DNA of 64,000 bases, from positions 1 to 64,000 of the forward strand of contig CAWBAJ010000013.1 in NCBI GenBank assembly GCA_963786765.1. The letters run 5' to 3'. The translations under genes and the position numbers were made by a program. Positions 26,001-36,107 of this stretch are shown here, piece by piece. The notes under the pieces were generated by a model. It was not told the origin of the DNA. It saw only the letters and a program-made list of their open reading frames with translations, and ran no database searches. Source of the stretch: DATKNA01 sp963786765 (GTDB lineage: Bacteria > Actinomycetota > Actinomycetes > Actinomycetales > Kineosporiaceae). How positions within the stretch are numbered: the stretch's first letter is position 1; each line of letters begins with the position of its first letter.

Positions 26001-26970
26001 CCTCGTGGAGCGTCGAGCCGGAGGCGATCCTCCGCTGGTACACGTAGCGACGTCCGCCGACGACAAGGTCGTACGCGTCGAGGACCTCCTGGAAGAACAG
26101 GTCCTCGATGTTGTTGAAGCCCGCGCGCGTCGACGAGAAGAAGCCCTCGCTCACCCAGGCACCCGCGAGGAGACCTTCGGCCCGCTGGAACGGTGTGGCC
26201 ATCCCGTACTCGTGGGGGCGCGGTCGCGACACGACGACGCGGTCGCCGGCGACGACCTCCTCCAGCAGGCTCCAGAGCAGCGTCGGGACCCCCGCGACCG
26301 ATCGGATCGTCAGGACCGGATGGTTGTGCGTCCCGGTGAGTTCGAAACCCTCCCGCGTTCGCAGCTTCAGCGTGGGGTGCTCGCCCGAGTGGAAGACCTT
26401 GCTTGCCGTCACCGGGCGACCCGAGCGGTCCTTGACCTTGAGGTCGACGTCCGTGTCGCTGTTGGGCAGGGCACCGGGGGCGAGATCCGCGATACGCGCC
26501 GTCGAACCGTCCGCCATCCGCACCAGCGAATCGCCCGAAATACAATACCTCATCGCGGCAGCTGGGTCGTTCCCGGGGGAACCGAAGTTCCCCTGACCCT
26601 GCACCAGCGGATATCTCAGTGCCCAGGGCTGGGCGAGCCGCACGAGGGTGTCGTAAATGGCACTGTCGCCGTGCGGGTGGTAATTGCCCATCACATCGCC
26701 GACGACGCGGGCGCACTTGCTGAAGCTGCGGTCGGGCCGGTAGCCGCCGTCGTACATCGCGTAGAGCACGCGCCGGTGCACCGGCTTGAGTCCGTCACGC
26801 ACGTCCGGCAGCGCCCGCGACACGATGACGCTCATCGCGTAGTCGAGGTACGACCGCTGCATCTCCAGCTGCAGGTCGATGGGCTCGACCCGGGATCCGG
26901 TGGCCAGGAGGCCCTCGGGCGCGGGCCCGCCCTCGTCGTCGGTGGGCGGAACGGGCGGCTGCTCGGTCAC
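23047..26970 (-). CDS. gyrA: DNA gyrase subunit A containing an intein
   Basis: 1307 residues, of which 887 are gyrase and 420 are intein. Extein: VSRALPDVRDGLKPVHRRVLYAM, catalytic Tyr142 in AAAMRY, GyrA box QRRGGKGVRG in the C-terminal domain, with six-bladed DNA-wrapping repeats and an acidic tail. The intein starts at Cys143, directly after the catalytic tyrosine, and ends VSHN before TECRMAPLAMEM. Excision is required for active gyrase. Start GTG 26970 follows AAGGA. Transcribed with gyrB (62 nt apart) and followed by the DUF3566 gene. GyrA introduces negative supercoils together with GyrB. Confidence 0.96.
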   Translation of the reverse strand: MTEQPPVPPTDDEGGPAPEGLLATGSRVEPIDLQLEMQRSYLDYAMSVIVSRALPDVRDGLKPVHRRVLYAMYDGGYRPDRSFSKCARVVGDVMGNYHPHGDSAIYDTLVRLAQPWALRYPLVQGQGNFGSPGNDPAAAMRYCISGDSLVRMADGSTARIADLAPGALPNSDTDVDLKVKDRSGRPVTASKVFHSGEHPTLKLRTREGFELTGTHNHPVLTIRSVAGVPTLLWSLLEEVVAGDRVVVSRPRPHEYGMATPFQRAEGLLAGAWVSEGFFSSTRAGFNNIEDLFFQEVLDAYDLVVGGRRYVYQRRIASGSTLHEVDVQDLTALRRSRLAELEGLRSSDKKVPEFVWSAGSAVKVAFLQALFSGDGSVSALPRNSIQISYSTRSARLAADVQQLLLEFGVVSKVVRHTTGELKVVITNRRDARIFAAHVGFRTLKQAKLHQILARIPLESSALSDDAVPFLAEYLRKHGSGSRTDADWLRRHNVDRIERWEREGEEILDRLDPEAEEVAIPLIDGRFYYATVESVGAAGVQPVYSLRIDTDDHSFVTNGFVSHNTECRMAPLAMEMVRDIDKDTVDFQANYDGKTREPVVLPSRFPNLLVNGSSGIAVGMATNIPAHNLREVAEGVQWLLANPLANDEELLGQLLLRIKGPDFPTRGLIMGTRGIEEAYRTGRGQITMRAVVTVEEIQGRTCLVVTELPYQVNPDNLTVKISELVDSGRIQGIADLRDDTSDKTGLRIVVVLKRDAVAKVVLNNLYKHTQLQDTFGANMLALVDGVPRTLSLDKFVRHWVDHQIEVVVRRTRYLLAEAERSAHLYRGFVKALDALDEVISLIRNSPSADEARTGLMSLLDIDEEQAGAILNLQLRRLAALERQRIIDELAALELEIADYNDILASPERQRRIVSEELAEIVDKFGDARRTQILPFDGDMDVEDLIPEEEVVVTITRGGYAKRTRSDQYRAQRRGGKGVRGAQLRSDDVVEHFFVTTTHHWLLFFTNLGRVYRAKAYELPEGGRDAKGQHVANLLAFQPGEEIAQVLDIPDYSAAPFLVLATREGRIKKTRLEEYDSNRAGGVIAINLTDGDELVAARLLGEGVDILLVSRKGMSLRFTADDAALRPMGRATSGVTGMRFRHDDQLLSMDVVRDVDDAFVFVVTEQGYAKRTSVDEYRNQGRGGLGIKVAKLNEERGDLVGAMIVGNDDEVLVVMERGKVVRSAVHGVPAKGRDTMGVVFAKPDHGDRIIALARNTERGLGADDEELPAAPDGPALDAAAGAGTDPDAEPGVIDEGGQDTPGADGDGDAS
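25285..26544 (-). mobile_element. GyrA intein with LAGLIDADG homing endonuclease
   Basis: Residues 143-562 of the GyrA precursor, 420 aa. N-terminal splicing block CISGDSLVRMADGS, block B GTHNHPVL, C-terminal block SFVTNGFVSHN followed by Thr. The middle carries LAGLIDADG-like blocks: EGLLAGAWVSEG and FLQALFSGDGSV. The insertion point after Y in AMRY is the same as in mycobacterial GyrA inteins, whose full-length form is also about 420 residues. The endonuclease blocks look intact. Confidence 0.93.
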
Positions 26971-27032
26971 GGGAGTCCTTCACGTCGGCGGCCCGGTGGC
27001 CGCTCCAGTCGCGGGTCGAAGAAGGGGGCGGA

Positions 27033-29148
<2,116 letters not shown>

Positions 29149-29503
29149 GACTCCTGGGATCGGTTTCTGCAGGACGGGCGGCGACGGCCCCGGCGGGTCT
29201 GCCCGGGCTCAGGCGATCACCGCCGATTCACCTGCCAGTCTACCTCTTCGGCGGGTTCACAACCTGTTCTCCACAGCCCTTGACGCCGTGTCTGCGGCCC
29301 GTCCACACCCCGCTCCGACTCCCTGTACGCGTCCTGGCCCGGGACGGCGCCCCAGAGCCGTTCAGCGCCCCTCCCCCCTCCCCATCCGACGATCAAGGAA
29401 AAGTTGGGGATCAAGGAAAGGTTTGGGATCAAGGACACCTCGCCAGCACTGTGAGCGACCACCCAAACACCCAAGTTTTCCTTGATCGTCGGTGGGTCGG
29501 GGG
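29149..29503. other. intergenic region with small repeats between gyrB and the GMC gene
   Basis: 355 nt without a gene. It holds the gyrB upstream region and, at 29386-29493, three GATCAAGG direct repeats and a long inverted repeat described separately. Confidence 0.7.
29386..29493. repeat. inverted repeat with three GATCAAGG direct repeats
   Basis: CCGACGATCAAGGAAAA (from 29386) is repeated inverted as TTTTCCTTGATCGTCGG (ending 29493), with about 60 nt between. Inside, GATCAAGG recurs at 29391, 29410 and 29428. It lies just after the stop of the GMC oxidoreductase gene, the last gene of the sugar-acid operon, so it may terminate that operon or be a dispersed extragenic repeat. Confidence 0.65.
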
Positions 29504-31786
29504 TCAGGAGAGACGGTTCACGAGCTTCTCACTGGCCCGCGCGACGAGCGCACTGATCGTCAGATGGGGATTCACCCCGTGGGCCGTCGGGAACACGGCG
29601 CCGCCGAACACGTGCAGCCCGGGGGTGTCGTGCACCTGCAGGTCGCGATCCACCACCGAGCGGCCCGGGTCCTCGCCCATCCGCGCGCCGCCCAGGTCGT
29701 GGCTGCTCAGTACTCCCTTGAACCGGGCGGTGGGCCAGGTCGACGTCGCGCCCATCAACCGCAGGAGCTCGGCGGCCTTGGCCTGCATCCAGCCGACCAG
29801 CCGGTCCTCGTTGGGGCGCATGGCGCACGTGACGCGCGTGACGGGCAGGCCGAGGCCGCTGCCGTCACGCCAGACGGGATCGAGGTCGACGAAGTCCGTC
29901 GTGTACGGCAGGGCGTCCGGCTGGATCCGGATGGCGATCACGCTCTGCCAGCGCCGCAGGTGGTCCTTGTACGGTGTGCCCCACGGCTGCAGCTCCGGCG
30001 GCAGAGGGTCGCGCGCGATGCCGAGGGGCAGTTTCTGGTTCTCGATGTTGAACGTGGCGCCGCCGACGAAGCCGTGCGCGAGGCAGTCGAACCCCTCCTG
30101 CTGGAAGTCGTCGACGCCGCACATCTGCGCGGCGGGCCCGGTGTGCGCGTTGAACACCTCGCCGGGTACGTAGCCGTAGACGTCGGACCAGAACTTCGTC
30201 ATGAAGTTGCGGCCGAGCTGGCCGGAGGAGTTCCCCAGCCCGCCGGACAGGAACATCAGCCGCAGGTTCTCATAGGTGTATCCCGCCAGGATCACCGTCC
30301 GCGCCCGCTGGACCCGCAGCTCCCCGGCGGGATCGAGGTACTCGACGCCGTCGGCGCGGCCGTCGGAGTCCGTCAGCACCCGCACCACCCTGCAGTGGGT
30401 GCGCAGGTCGAGCTTTCCGGAGGCGAGCGCCTGCGGCACCGAGGTGAACAGCGGGTTCCAGCGGTCGTTGGCGAACGGCCCGAAGCCGCCGCTCCAGGGG
30501 TGGTACGCCGTCGCCGGCTGACCGTTGTACGGGCGCGAGTTCATGCAGATCGGGGTCGGGTACGGGTGCAGGCCGGCCTCGCGCGTCGCCTGCTCCCACA
30601 GCGCTCCGAGCCGGAACGACCGCAGCGGCGGCATCGGGTAGTCCTTGCTGCGGGGCCCCCCGAACGGGTTGCCGGTGCCGGAGCCGGAGACGCCGCAGAC
30701 GTGCTCCGCGTACGTGTAGTAGGGCTCGAGCTCGTCGTATGTCAGCGGCCAGTCGGTGACCGTCGTGTTCTCGGGGAGCGCGGTCTCCCCGAACCGCTCG
30801 ACGATCCAGGAGCGGTAGGCGAAGTGGTGCGGGTGGTAGCGCCGAAGCGCGCCGCCCCAGTGCGCGACGCTGCCGCCGACACCATTCATCATGCGGCCGA
30901 GCGTGTAGGCGGCCGGGCGGGTCGGGGCGCCCTCGTGCGGCCGCCAGCGCGGGCGCTCCGCCTGGAACTTCGCCCCCATGTCGCCGCGGCAGTAGTAGGC
31001 GGCGTTGAGCTCGTCCGGCACGAAGTCCTGCGCCGTCCGGTACGGCCCGGCCTCCAGCCCGACCACCTTCAGGCCGGCCCCCGCGAGCAGGGGCGCCACG
31101 AAGCCGCCGACCGCTCCCATCCCGACCACGACGACGTCGGCGTCGACCGCGGGCGGCGCCACCGCGCGCTGCGGGGAGTACCCGGGAACCCGGATCGGCT
31201 CCCGCGCCAGCGGCCCGTCGGCCGTCCAGCCGGCGCTCGCCAGGTCGCGGACCTCGCCGCCCTTCGTGACCGGCTCGGCGGCGAGGTTCTCCTCCGCGGA
31301 GTGCTCGACCCACAGGCCCGGGTGCCCGAGGAACCGCCAGCCCTGCAGATCGCGGTTACCGCCGTGCGCCGGGTCCGCGAAGACCCCCTCCTGCACGTGC
31401 GCGAGCAGCAGGTCGGCGAAGATCTGCTGGTCGGGAACCTCGAAGCCGGGCAACGAGCCCGCCCACATCGCGGCGACGAGGTCGTCCTGCTGGTCCGCCT
31501 GCAGGTCGGGGAACCCGGCGCCGTGCAGCGCCCGCGCGGCGTCGTCCAGGGCTCGCAGCCCGACCCGGTACGTCTCGTGGTGGTCCCGGTAGAATCCCGA
31601 CAGGGCCCGGTCCACGTATGTCACAGCACCGATCTCGCTGGCGGAGGCGCTGTGCTCGTCGGCCGGGAAGAGCCGGTCGAACACGGCCGCCAGCGTCCGG
31701 CCCTGGTACGGGCTGAGGCTGATCAGGGCGTCCGCGGGAACGGGCACGTGAGCTCCTCCGATCTTCGTGTGGGCGACGCCGGCCAC
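29504..31786 (-). CDS. GMC oxidoreductase fused to a gluconate-2-dehydrogenase subunit-3-like domain
   Basis: 760 residues. Residues 1-185 resemble the small subunit of membrane gluconate dehydrogenases (LSPYQGRTLAAVFDRLFPAD, FYRDHHETYRVGLRALDDAA). The rest is a GMC flavoprotein: FAD-binding VVVVGMGAVGGFVAPLLAGA and GLEAGPY, MNGVGGSVAHWGGALRRYHP, and C-terminal GLHVFGGAVFPTAHGVNPHLTISALVARA with the active-site His and Asn. It would oxidise a sugar, sugar acid or polyol. It follows the kinase gene by 28 nt and ends the operon. Confidence 0.85.
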   Translation of the reverse strand: MAGVAHTKIGGAHVPVPADALISLSPYQGRTLAAVFDRLFPADEHSASASEIGAVTYVDRALSGFYRDHHETYRVGLRALDDAARALHGAGFPDLQADQQDDLVAAMWAGSLPGFEVPDQQIFADLLLAHVQEGVFADPAHGGNRDLQGWRFLGHPGLWVEHSAEENLAAEPVTKGGEVRDLASAGWTADGPLAREPIRVPGYSPQRAVAPPAVDADVVVVGMGAVGGFVAPLLAGAGLKVVGLEAGPYRTAQDFVPDELNAAYYCRGDMGAKFQAERPRWRPHEGAPTRPAAYTLGRMMNGVGGSVAHWGGALRRYHPHHFAYRSWIVERFGETALPENTTVTDWPLTYDELEPYYTYAEHVCGVSGSGTGNPFGGPRSKDYPMPPLRSFRLGALWEQATREAGLHPYPTPICMNSRPYNGQPATAYHPWSGGFGPFANDRWNPLFTSVPQALASGKLDLRTHCRVVRVLTDSDGRADGVEYLDPAGELRVQRARTVILAGYTYENLRLMFLSGGLGNSSGQLGRNFMTKFWSDVYGYVPGEVFNAHTGPAAQMCGVDDFQQEGFDCLAHGFVGGATFNIENQKLPLGIARDPLPPELQPWGTPYKDHLRRWQSVIAIRIQPDALPYTTDFVDLDPVWRDGSGLGLPVTRVTCAMRPNEDRLVGWMQAKAAELLRLMGATSTWPTARFKGVLSSHDLGGARMGEDPGRSVVDRDLQVHDTPGLHVFGGAVFPTAHGVNPHLTISALVARASEKLVNRLS

Positions 31787-31814
31787 GTCGGTGGACCGCC
31801 TGGCGTCGAGCGTG

Positions 31815-32771
31815 TCAGCGGACCACGGTCCCCTCGGGAGTGCTGAGCAGCTGCAGGTCGCGCCGGGTCGGCAGTCCCTCCCAGTCGCCGGGAACGGTCA
31901 CGGCGAAGGCGCCGCAGGCCGCCGCCGTCGCCAGCCGTGCCTCGGCGTCGGCACCGAGCAGCAGTTCGGCGAGGTACCCGCCGACGAAGGCGTCCCCGGC
32001 GCCGACCGGGTCGACGGCGACGACGGGGTGGGCCGGCACGTGCACGAGGGCGCCGTCCACGACGGCCAGCGCCCCCCGCGCGCCACGCTTCAGCACGGCC
32101 ACCGGTGGACCCAGCTCGGCGAGCGCGCGGACCACCGCCTCCGGGTCGCCGGCGGCACCGAGCAGCCCGGCCTCGTCCTCACCCGCGAACAGGACGTCGG
32201 CGCGCGCGGCCAGCTCGGCGAGCACAGGCCCGGCTTCGTCCGCCGTCCAGAGCGCGGCCCGGTGGTTGACGTCCAGGCTCACCGGGACGCCGGCTCCGCG
32301 GGCCTCCTCGACCGCCGCGAAGGTCGCCGCGCGGGCGCCGGGGGAAAGCGCCGGCGTGATGCCGGTGACGTGCAGGGCACCGGCGGCGCGGACGGCGTCC
32401 ACCGGGATGTCGGCCGGCGACAGCCGGCTGCCCGCGGACCCCCGCCGGTAGTAGGTGACCCGCCCGACGGTGCTCGTCCGGCGGGATTTGATCATCAGGC
32501 CCGTCGGCGCGCCGTCGTCACGCACCGCGTGCTGGACGTCGACGCCCTCGCCGCGCAGTTGCGCCAGAACGAGATCGCCGAGCTCGTCGTCGCCGACCCG
32601 CCCCACCCAGGTGGCCTGCCCACCGAGGCGCACCACCGAGATGGCCACGTTCGACTCGGCGCCGCCCACGTGGAGGTGCAGGTGCGGCTGGTGCCGCAGC
32701 GGCCCCACCCCAGGGGCCAGCAGCGACGCCATCGTCTCGCCGATCGTGACGAGCCCCACGCCTGTCACCAT
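31815..32771 (-). CDS. kdgK: PfkB-family sugar kinase, 2-keto-3-deoxygluconate kinase type
   Basis: 318 residues. Ribokinase fold: GLVTIGETMASLLAPG, HVGGAESNVAISVVRLGGQA, GRVTYYRRGSAGSRL (a KDG-kinase-like segment) and the PfkB signature DPVGAGDAFVGGYLAELLLG with catalytic Asp. It should phosphorylate 2-keto-3-deoxy sugar acids with ATP for cleavage by the aldolase encoded just upstream. ATG 32771 overlaps the aldolase stop. Confidence 0.87.
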   Translation of the reverse strand: MVTGVGLVTIGETMASLLAPGVGPLRHQPHLHLHVGGAESNVAISVVRLGGQATWVGRVGDDELGDLVLAQLRGEGVDVQHAVRDDGAPTGLMIKSRRTSTVGRVTYYRRGSAGSRLSPADIPVDAVRAAGALHVTGITPALSPGARAATFAAVEEARGAGVPVSLDVNHRAALWTADEAGPVLAELAARADVLFAGEDEAGLLGAAGDPEAVVRALAELGPPVAVLKRGARGALAVVDGALVHVPAHPVVAVDPVGAGDAFVGGYLAELLLGADAEARLATAAACGAFAVTVPGDWEGLPTRRDLQLLSTPEGTVVR

Positions 32772-33433
32772 GCGAAGCGGTACGGGCCGGCGGCGTCGAC
32801 GACGGCGACCAGGGCGGCCGCCCGGCGGGTCAGGGCGGTCAGGTCCCCGGAGGGCGTCAGCGCGTCCCCGACCAGCGGCCCGCCGAGGCCGACACCGATT
32901 GCGCCGGCCTGCAGGTACGCGGCCACCTCCTCCGGCTGCACCCCGCCCGTCGGCAGCAGCGGGATGCCGGGCAGGAACGCCCCGACCTGGTCGAGGTACG
33001 CCGGGCCGCCGACGGACACGACGGGCGAGACCTTGACCGCCGGGCAGCCCGCGTACCAGGCCGCGAGGATCTCCGTCGGCGTCAGCGCGCCGGCCACGAA
33101 GGGCAGGTCGAGCTGGTCGGCGGCCGCCACCGACGCGGGATCGAGGACCGGGCTCACCGCGAACTGCGCGCCCGCGGCGTGCACCGCGCGCACGTCGTCG
33201 GGCGTCATCACGGTGCCCGCGCCGACCCATGCGTCGTCCGGCAGCTTCGCCCGGATCTCGGGAATGGCGTCGAAGGCGTCAGCGGTCGTCAGGGTGACTT
33301 CCATCGCGCGCCAGCCGCCCGCGTACAGGGCGTGCGCGACGGCGACGAAGCGGCCGGCGTCCGGGGCCCGCAGGATGGCGATCAGCCGCTCCCGGGCGAG
33401 ACGGTCGACGAAGTCCACCCTGGCGTGGCCCAC
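32765..33433 (-). CDS. eda: 2-keto-3-deoxy-6-phosphogluconate aldolase-type enzyme
   Basis: 222 residues, class I aldolase of the KDPG/KHG family: LIAILRAPDAGRFVAVAHAL, catalytic Glu in AMEVTLTTADAFDAI, GAGTVMTPDDVRAVHAAGAQ, Schiff-base Lys in CPAVKVSPVVSVGG, and PTGGVQPEEVAAYLQAGAIG. It splits the phosphorylated keto-deoxy acid into pyruvate and an aldehyde phosphate. It overlaps the kinase gene and starts 3 nt from the aldehyde dehydrogenase stop. Stereochemistry (gluco or galacto) is not readable. Confidence 0.87.
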   Translation of the reverse strand: MGHARVDFVDRLARERLIAILRAPDAGRFVAVAHALYAGGWRAMEVTLTTADAFDAIPEIRAKLPDDAWVGAGTVMTPDDVRAVHAAGAQFAVSPVLDPASVAAADQLDLPFVAGALTPTEILAAWYAGCPAVKVSPVVSVGGPAYLDQVGAFLPGIPLLPTGGVQPEEVAAYLQAGAIGVGLGGPLVGDALTPSGDLTALTRRAAALVAVVDAAGPYRFAW

Positions 33434-33436
33434 CGC

Positions 33437-34980
33437 TCAGTCCCCGTACCCGAGGTAGACGGTCTTGCGGCGCAGGTACCGCTCGAACCCGTGCTGGCCG
33501 TCGTCGCCACCGAGCCCCGACAGCTTCCACCCGGTGTGGAAGCCCTGGACCTCCTCGGGGCCGATCTTGTTGACGTACACCTCGCCGAACTCGAGATCGT
33601 CGGTGGCGCGCATGGCAGTGCGGACGTCGCTCGTGAACACGTACGCCGTCAGGCCGTAGACCGTCGAGTTCGCGTACTCGACGACCTCGTCGTAACTGTC
33701 GAACGGCACCACCGGCAGGACCGGGCCGAACACCTCGTTCTGCACGATCTCCATGTCGTTGCGGACGCCGGTGAGCACCGTGGGCGCGAACCAGTGGCCC
33801 GTTCGCGTACTCGTCCCCGTCCGGCCGGCCGCCGCCGAGCACGACCTCGGCGCCCTGCTCGACGGCGCGGTCGACGAAGCGCTTGACCTTCTCCCACTCC
33901 GGCCCCGACACCTTCGGGCCCATCTCGGACGCCTCGTCCAGCGGGTCGCCGACCCGCACCTCGCCCATCAGCTCCGTCACCCGCGCCACGAACGCGTCGT
34001 GCACGTCGCGGTGGACGTAGGTGCGCTCGTTGCACGTGCAGACCTGGCCGCAGTTCCACAGCCGGGCCTCGACGGCGCGGCGGGCGGCCAGCTCGACGTC
34101 CGCGTCGGGGAAGACGATGAACGGGGCTTTGCCGCCGAGCTCGAGCGACACTGGGATGATCTTCTCCGCGGTCTGGGCGAGGATCTCCCGCCCGGCGCGG
34201 GTGGAGCCGGTGACCGTCACCATCGCGGTGACCGGGTGCTCGACGAGCGCCTTCCCGACGGTCCGGCCGAGGCCGGTGACGACGTTCACCAGACCTGCCG
34301 GGACCCCCGCGAGCTCGCACACCCGGGCGAGCGCGATCGGGGCCAGCGGGGTGACCTCCGACGGCTTGAGGACGATGGCGTTGCCGGCCATCAGGGCGGG
34401 GCCGACCTTGCGGGCGAAGATCGCCGCCGGGAAGTTCCACGGGATGATCGCCACGACGACGCCGTGCGGCTCCTCCCGCACCAGCAGCTGCTCCTGCCGG
34501 CCGGCGGCGGCCACGACCTCCCCGACCTGCCGGTACCGCTGGGCGAACGCGTGGTCGAAGAACGCCTTGACGCCACCGATCTCGCCGCGCGCCTCGGTGA
34601 TCGTCTTGCCTTGCTCGGCGACGACGATCCGGGCGAGCTCCTCCGCGTGCCGGTCGACCTCCCGGATCACCGCGCCGATCACCTCGGCCCGCTCGCCCAG
34701 GGTCAGTCGCGCCCACTCCTTCTGCGCTGCGGCCGCGGCCTGCGAGCACCTCGTCGACGTGCTCCTGGCTCGCCTCCGGCACCGCCGTGAGCACCTCGCC
34801 GGTCGCGGGGTTCTCGACGTCGCGCGTCTCCTCGGTCGTGACCCAGCGGTCGCCGATCCGCATCGCGGGCCGCTCGCCGAGCAGGGTGCCGGGGCCGAGG
34901 ATCGACGGCGGGGCCGCCTCGGGGCCCGGATCGCGGCGGGCGTCGGTGGCGGAGGTGGTGGTGTCGGTCGTCGTGCTCAC
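33437..34980 (-). CDS. aldehyde dehydrogenase, with two apparent frameshifts
   Basis: About 513 residues after correction. Seen: RIGDRWVTTEETRDVENPAT, VVAIIPWNFPAAIFARKVGP, coenzyme motif TGSTRAGREI, catalytic Glu in VSLELGGKAPFIVF, nucleophile Cys in GQVCTCNERTYV, and NEVFGPVLPVVPFDSYDE near the C terminus. One extra base at about 34740 (after VDEVLA) and one at about 33799 (after GDEYANG) break the frame; removal restores family sequence (AAAAAAQKEWARLTLGERA and GHWFAPTVLTGV). GTG 34980 has AGGAG at 7 nt. NAD(P)-dependent oxidation of an aldehyde (lactaldehyde, glycolaldehyde or ketoglutarate semialdehyde are options). Confidence 0.85.
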
Positions 34981-36107
34981 TGGGATCTCCTGAGCTGTGC
35001 CTGTGAAAGCGGTGCGCCGTGATCGGACGCAGGTGCATGACCACCGCTGGGGGAGGGGTCGATCAGGGCCTTGACGGCGGTACGGTCGGCGAGGGCCGCG
35101 AAGGCGTCCCCCCAAGCATCCAAGGGGAACACGGTGGCCAGCGGAGCGGGGTCGAGGGCGCCGCGGGCCATCAGCGCGAGCGCCGCGTCCCAGCTCGACC
35201 AGGACGACGACAGCGAGAACACCACGTCGAGCGCCCGGTTCATCGCGACGCCCCAGGGCACCTCGGCGACCGGGCCGTCGGGGACGCCGAGCACGAGCAT
35301 GGTTCCCCGGCGCCGCGCCGCGGCGACGCAGGTGGCGACGGCGCCCGCTGAGCCGCTGGCCTCGACGACGAGGTCCGCGCCCCGGCCGGCGGTCTCGGCG
35401 TGGACGCGGTCGGGGATGGCGGCTCGTCCGTCTCCCACGCTGCCATCCGCGAGCGAGTCGTCGTCCAGCCAGGTCTCGATCCCCAGGGACGCCGCCAGCT
35501 CCAGCCGGCCCTTGCTGGAGGGCCGGCCGGCGAGCACGACGCGGCCGGCCCCGGCCGCCCGCGCGACCAGGGCCGACAGGATGCCGATGGGGCCCGGCCC
35601 GACGACCAGCACGGTCCCGCCGATCGGCACGGGGGCGCGCTCGTAGCCGCTGACCACGATCGCGGTCGGCTCGGTGAGCCCGGCCGCACGATCGGTCACG
35701 CCCTCCGGAACGGTGTGCAGGAGGTGCGCGGGGACGGCGACCTGCTCGGCCATCGCACCGTCGATGCCCCACCCCGGCGAGCGCTTGGCGGCGCACAGCT
35801 CGGCATGCCCTCGGCGGCAGAGGTGGCAGGTGCCGCAGGCGAGCGAGTGCGGCTCGCAGACGACGCGCGTCCCTGGGACGACGGACGTCACGCCCTCGCC
35901 GACGGCACGAACGACGCCGAGGAACTCGTGCCCGAGGGTCACCGGTGGGTAGCTGGGGAAGGAGTTGTGGGTGATGTGGACGTCGGTCCCGCAGATCCCG
36001 GCGTAGGTCACGTCGAGCACCACCCGTCCCGGTGCCGGCGCGGGCGGGTCGACGTCGACGAGCTCGAGGTGGGCGTCCTCGCGTCGCAGCTTGCGCAGGG
36101 CCTTCAC
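34977..36107 (-). CDS. zinc-dependent alcohol/polyol dehydrogenase
   Basis: 376 residues, medium-chain dehydrogenase: YAGICGTDVHITHNSFPSYP, catalytic zinc GHEFLGVV, structural-zinc cysteines ACGTCHLCRRGHAELC, NAD-binding GGTVLVVGPGPIGILSALVA. It would oxidise a sugar alcohol or sugar-acid hydroxyl with NAD(P). ATG 36107 overlaps the stop of the upstream dehydrogenase, and its own stop overlaps the aldehyde dehydrogenase start (34977-34980). An extended polar tail (about 20 residues) is unusual. Confidence 0.87.
   Translation of the reverse strand: MKALRKLRREDAHLELVDVDPPAPAPGRVVLDVTYAGICGTDVHITHNSFPSYPPVTLGHEFLGVVRAVGEGVTSVVPGTRVVCEPHSLACGTCHLCRRGHAELCAAKRSPGWGIDGAMAEQVAVPAHLLHTVPEGVTDRAAGLTEPTAIVVSGYERAPVPIGGTVLVVGPGPIGILSALVARAAGAGRVVLAGRPSSKGRLELAASLGIETWLDDDSLADGSVGDGRAAIPDRVHAETAGRGADLVVEASGSAGAVATCVAAARRRGTMLVLGVPDGPVAEVPWGVAMNRALDVVFSLSSSWSSWDAALALMARGALDPAPLATVFPLDAWGDAFAALADRTAVKALIDPSPSGGHAPASDHGAPLSQAQLRRSQ

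Noticed and set aside
29386..29493. CRISPR-like array suggested by the three GATCAAGG copies
   Set aside because: Repeats are only 8 bp with 18-19 nt period and there are no cas genes.
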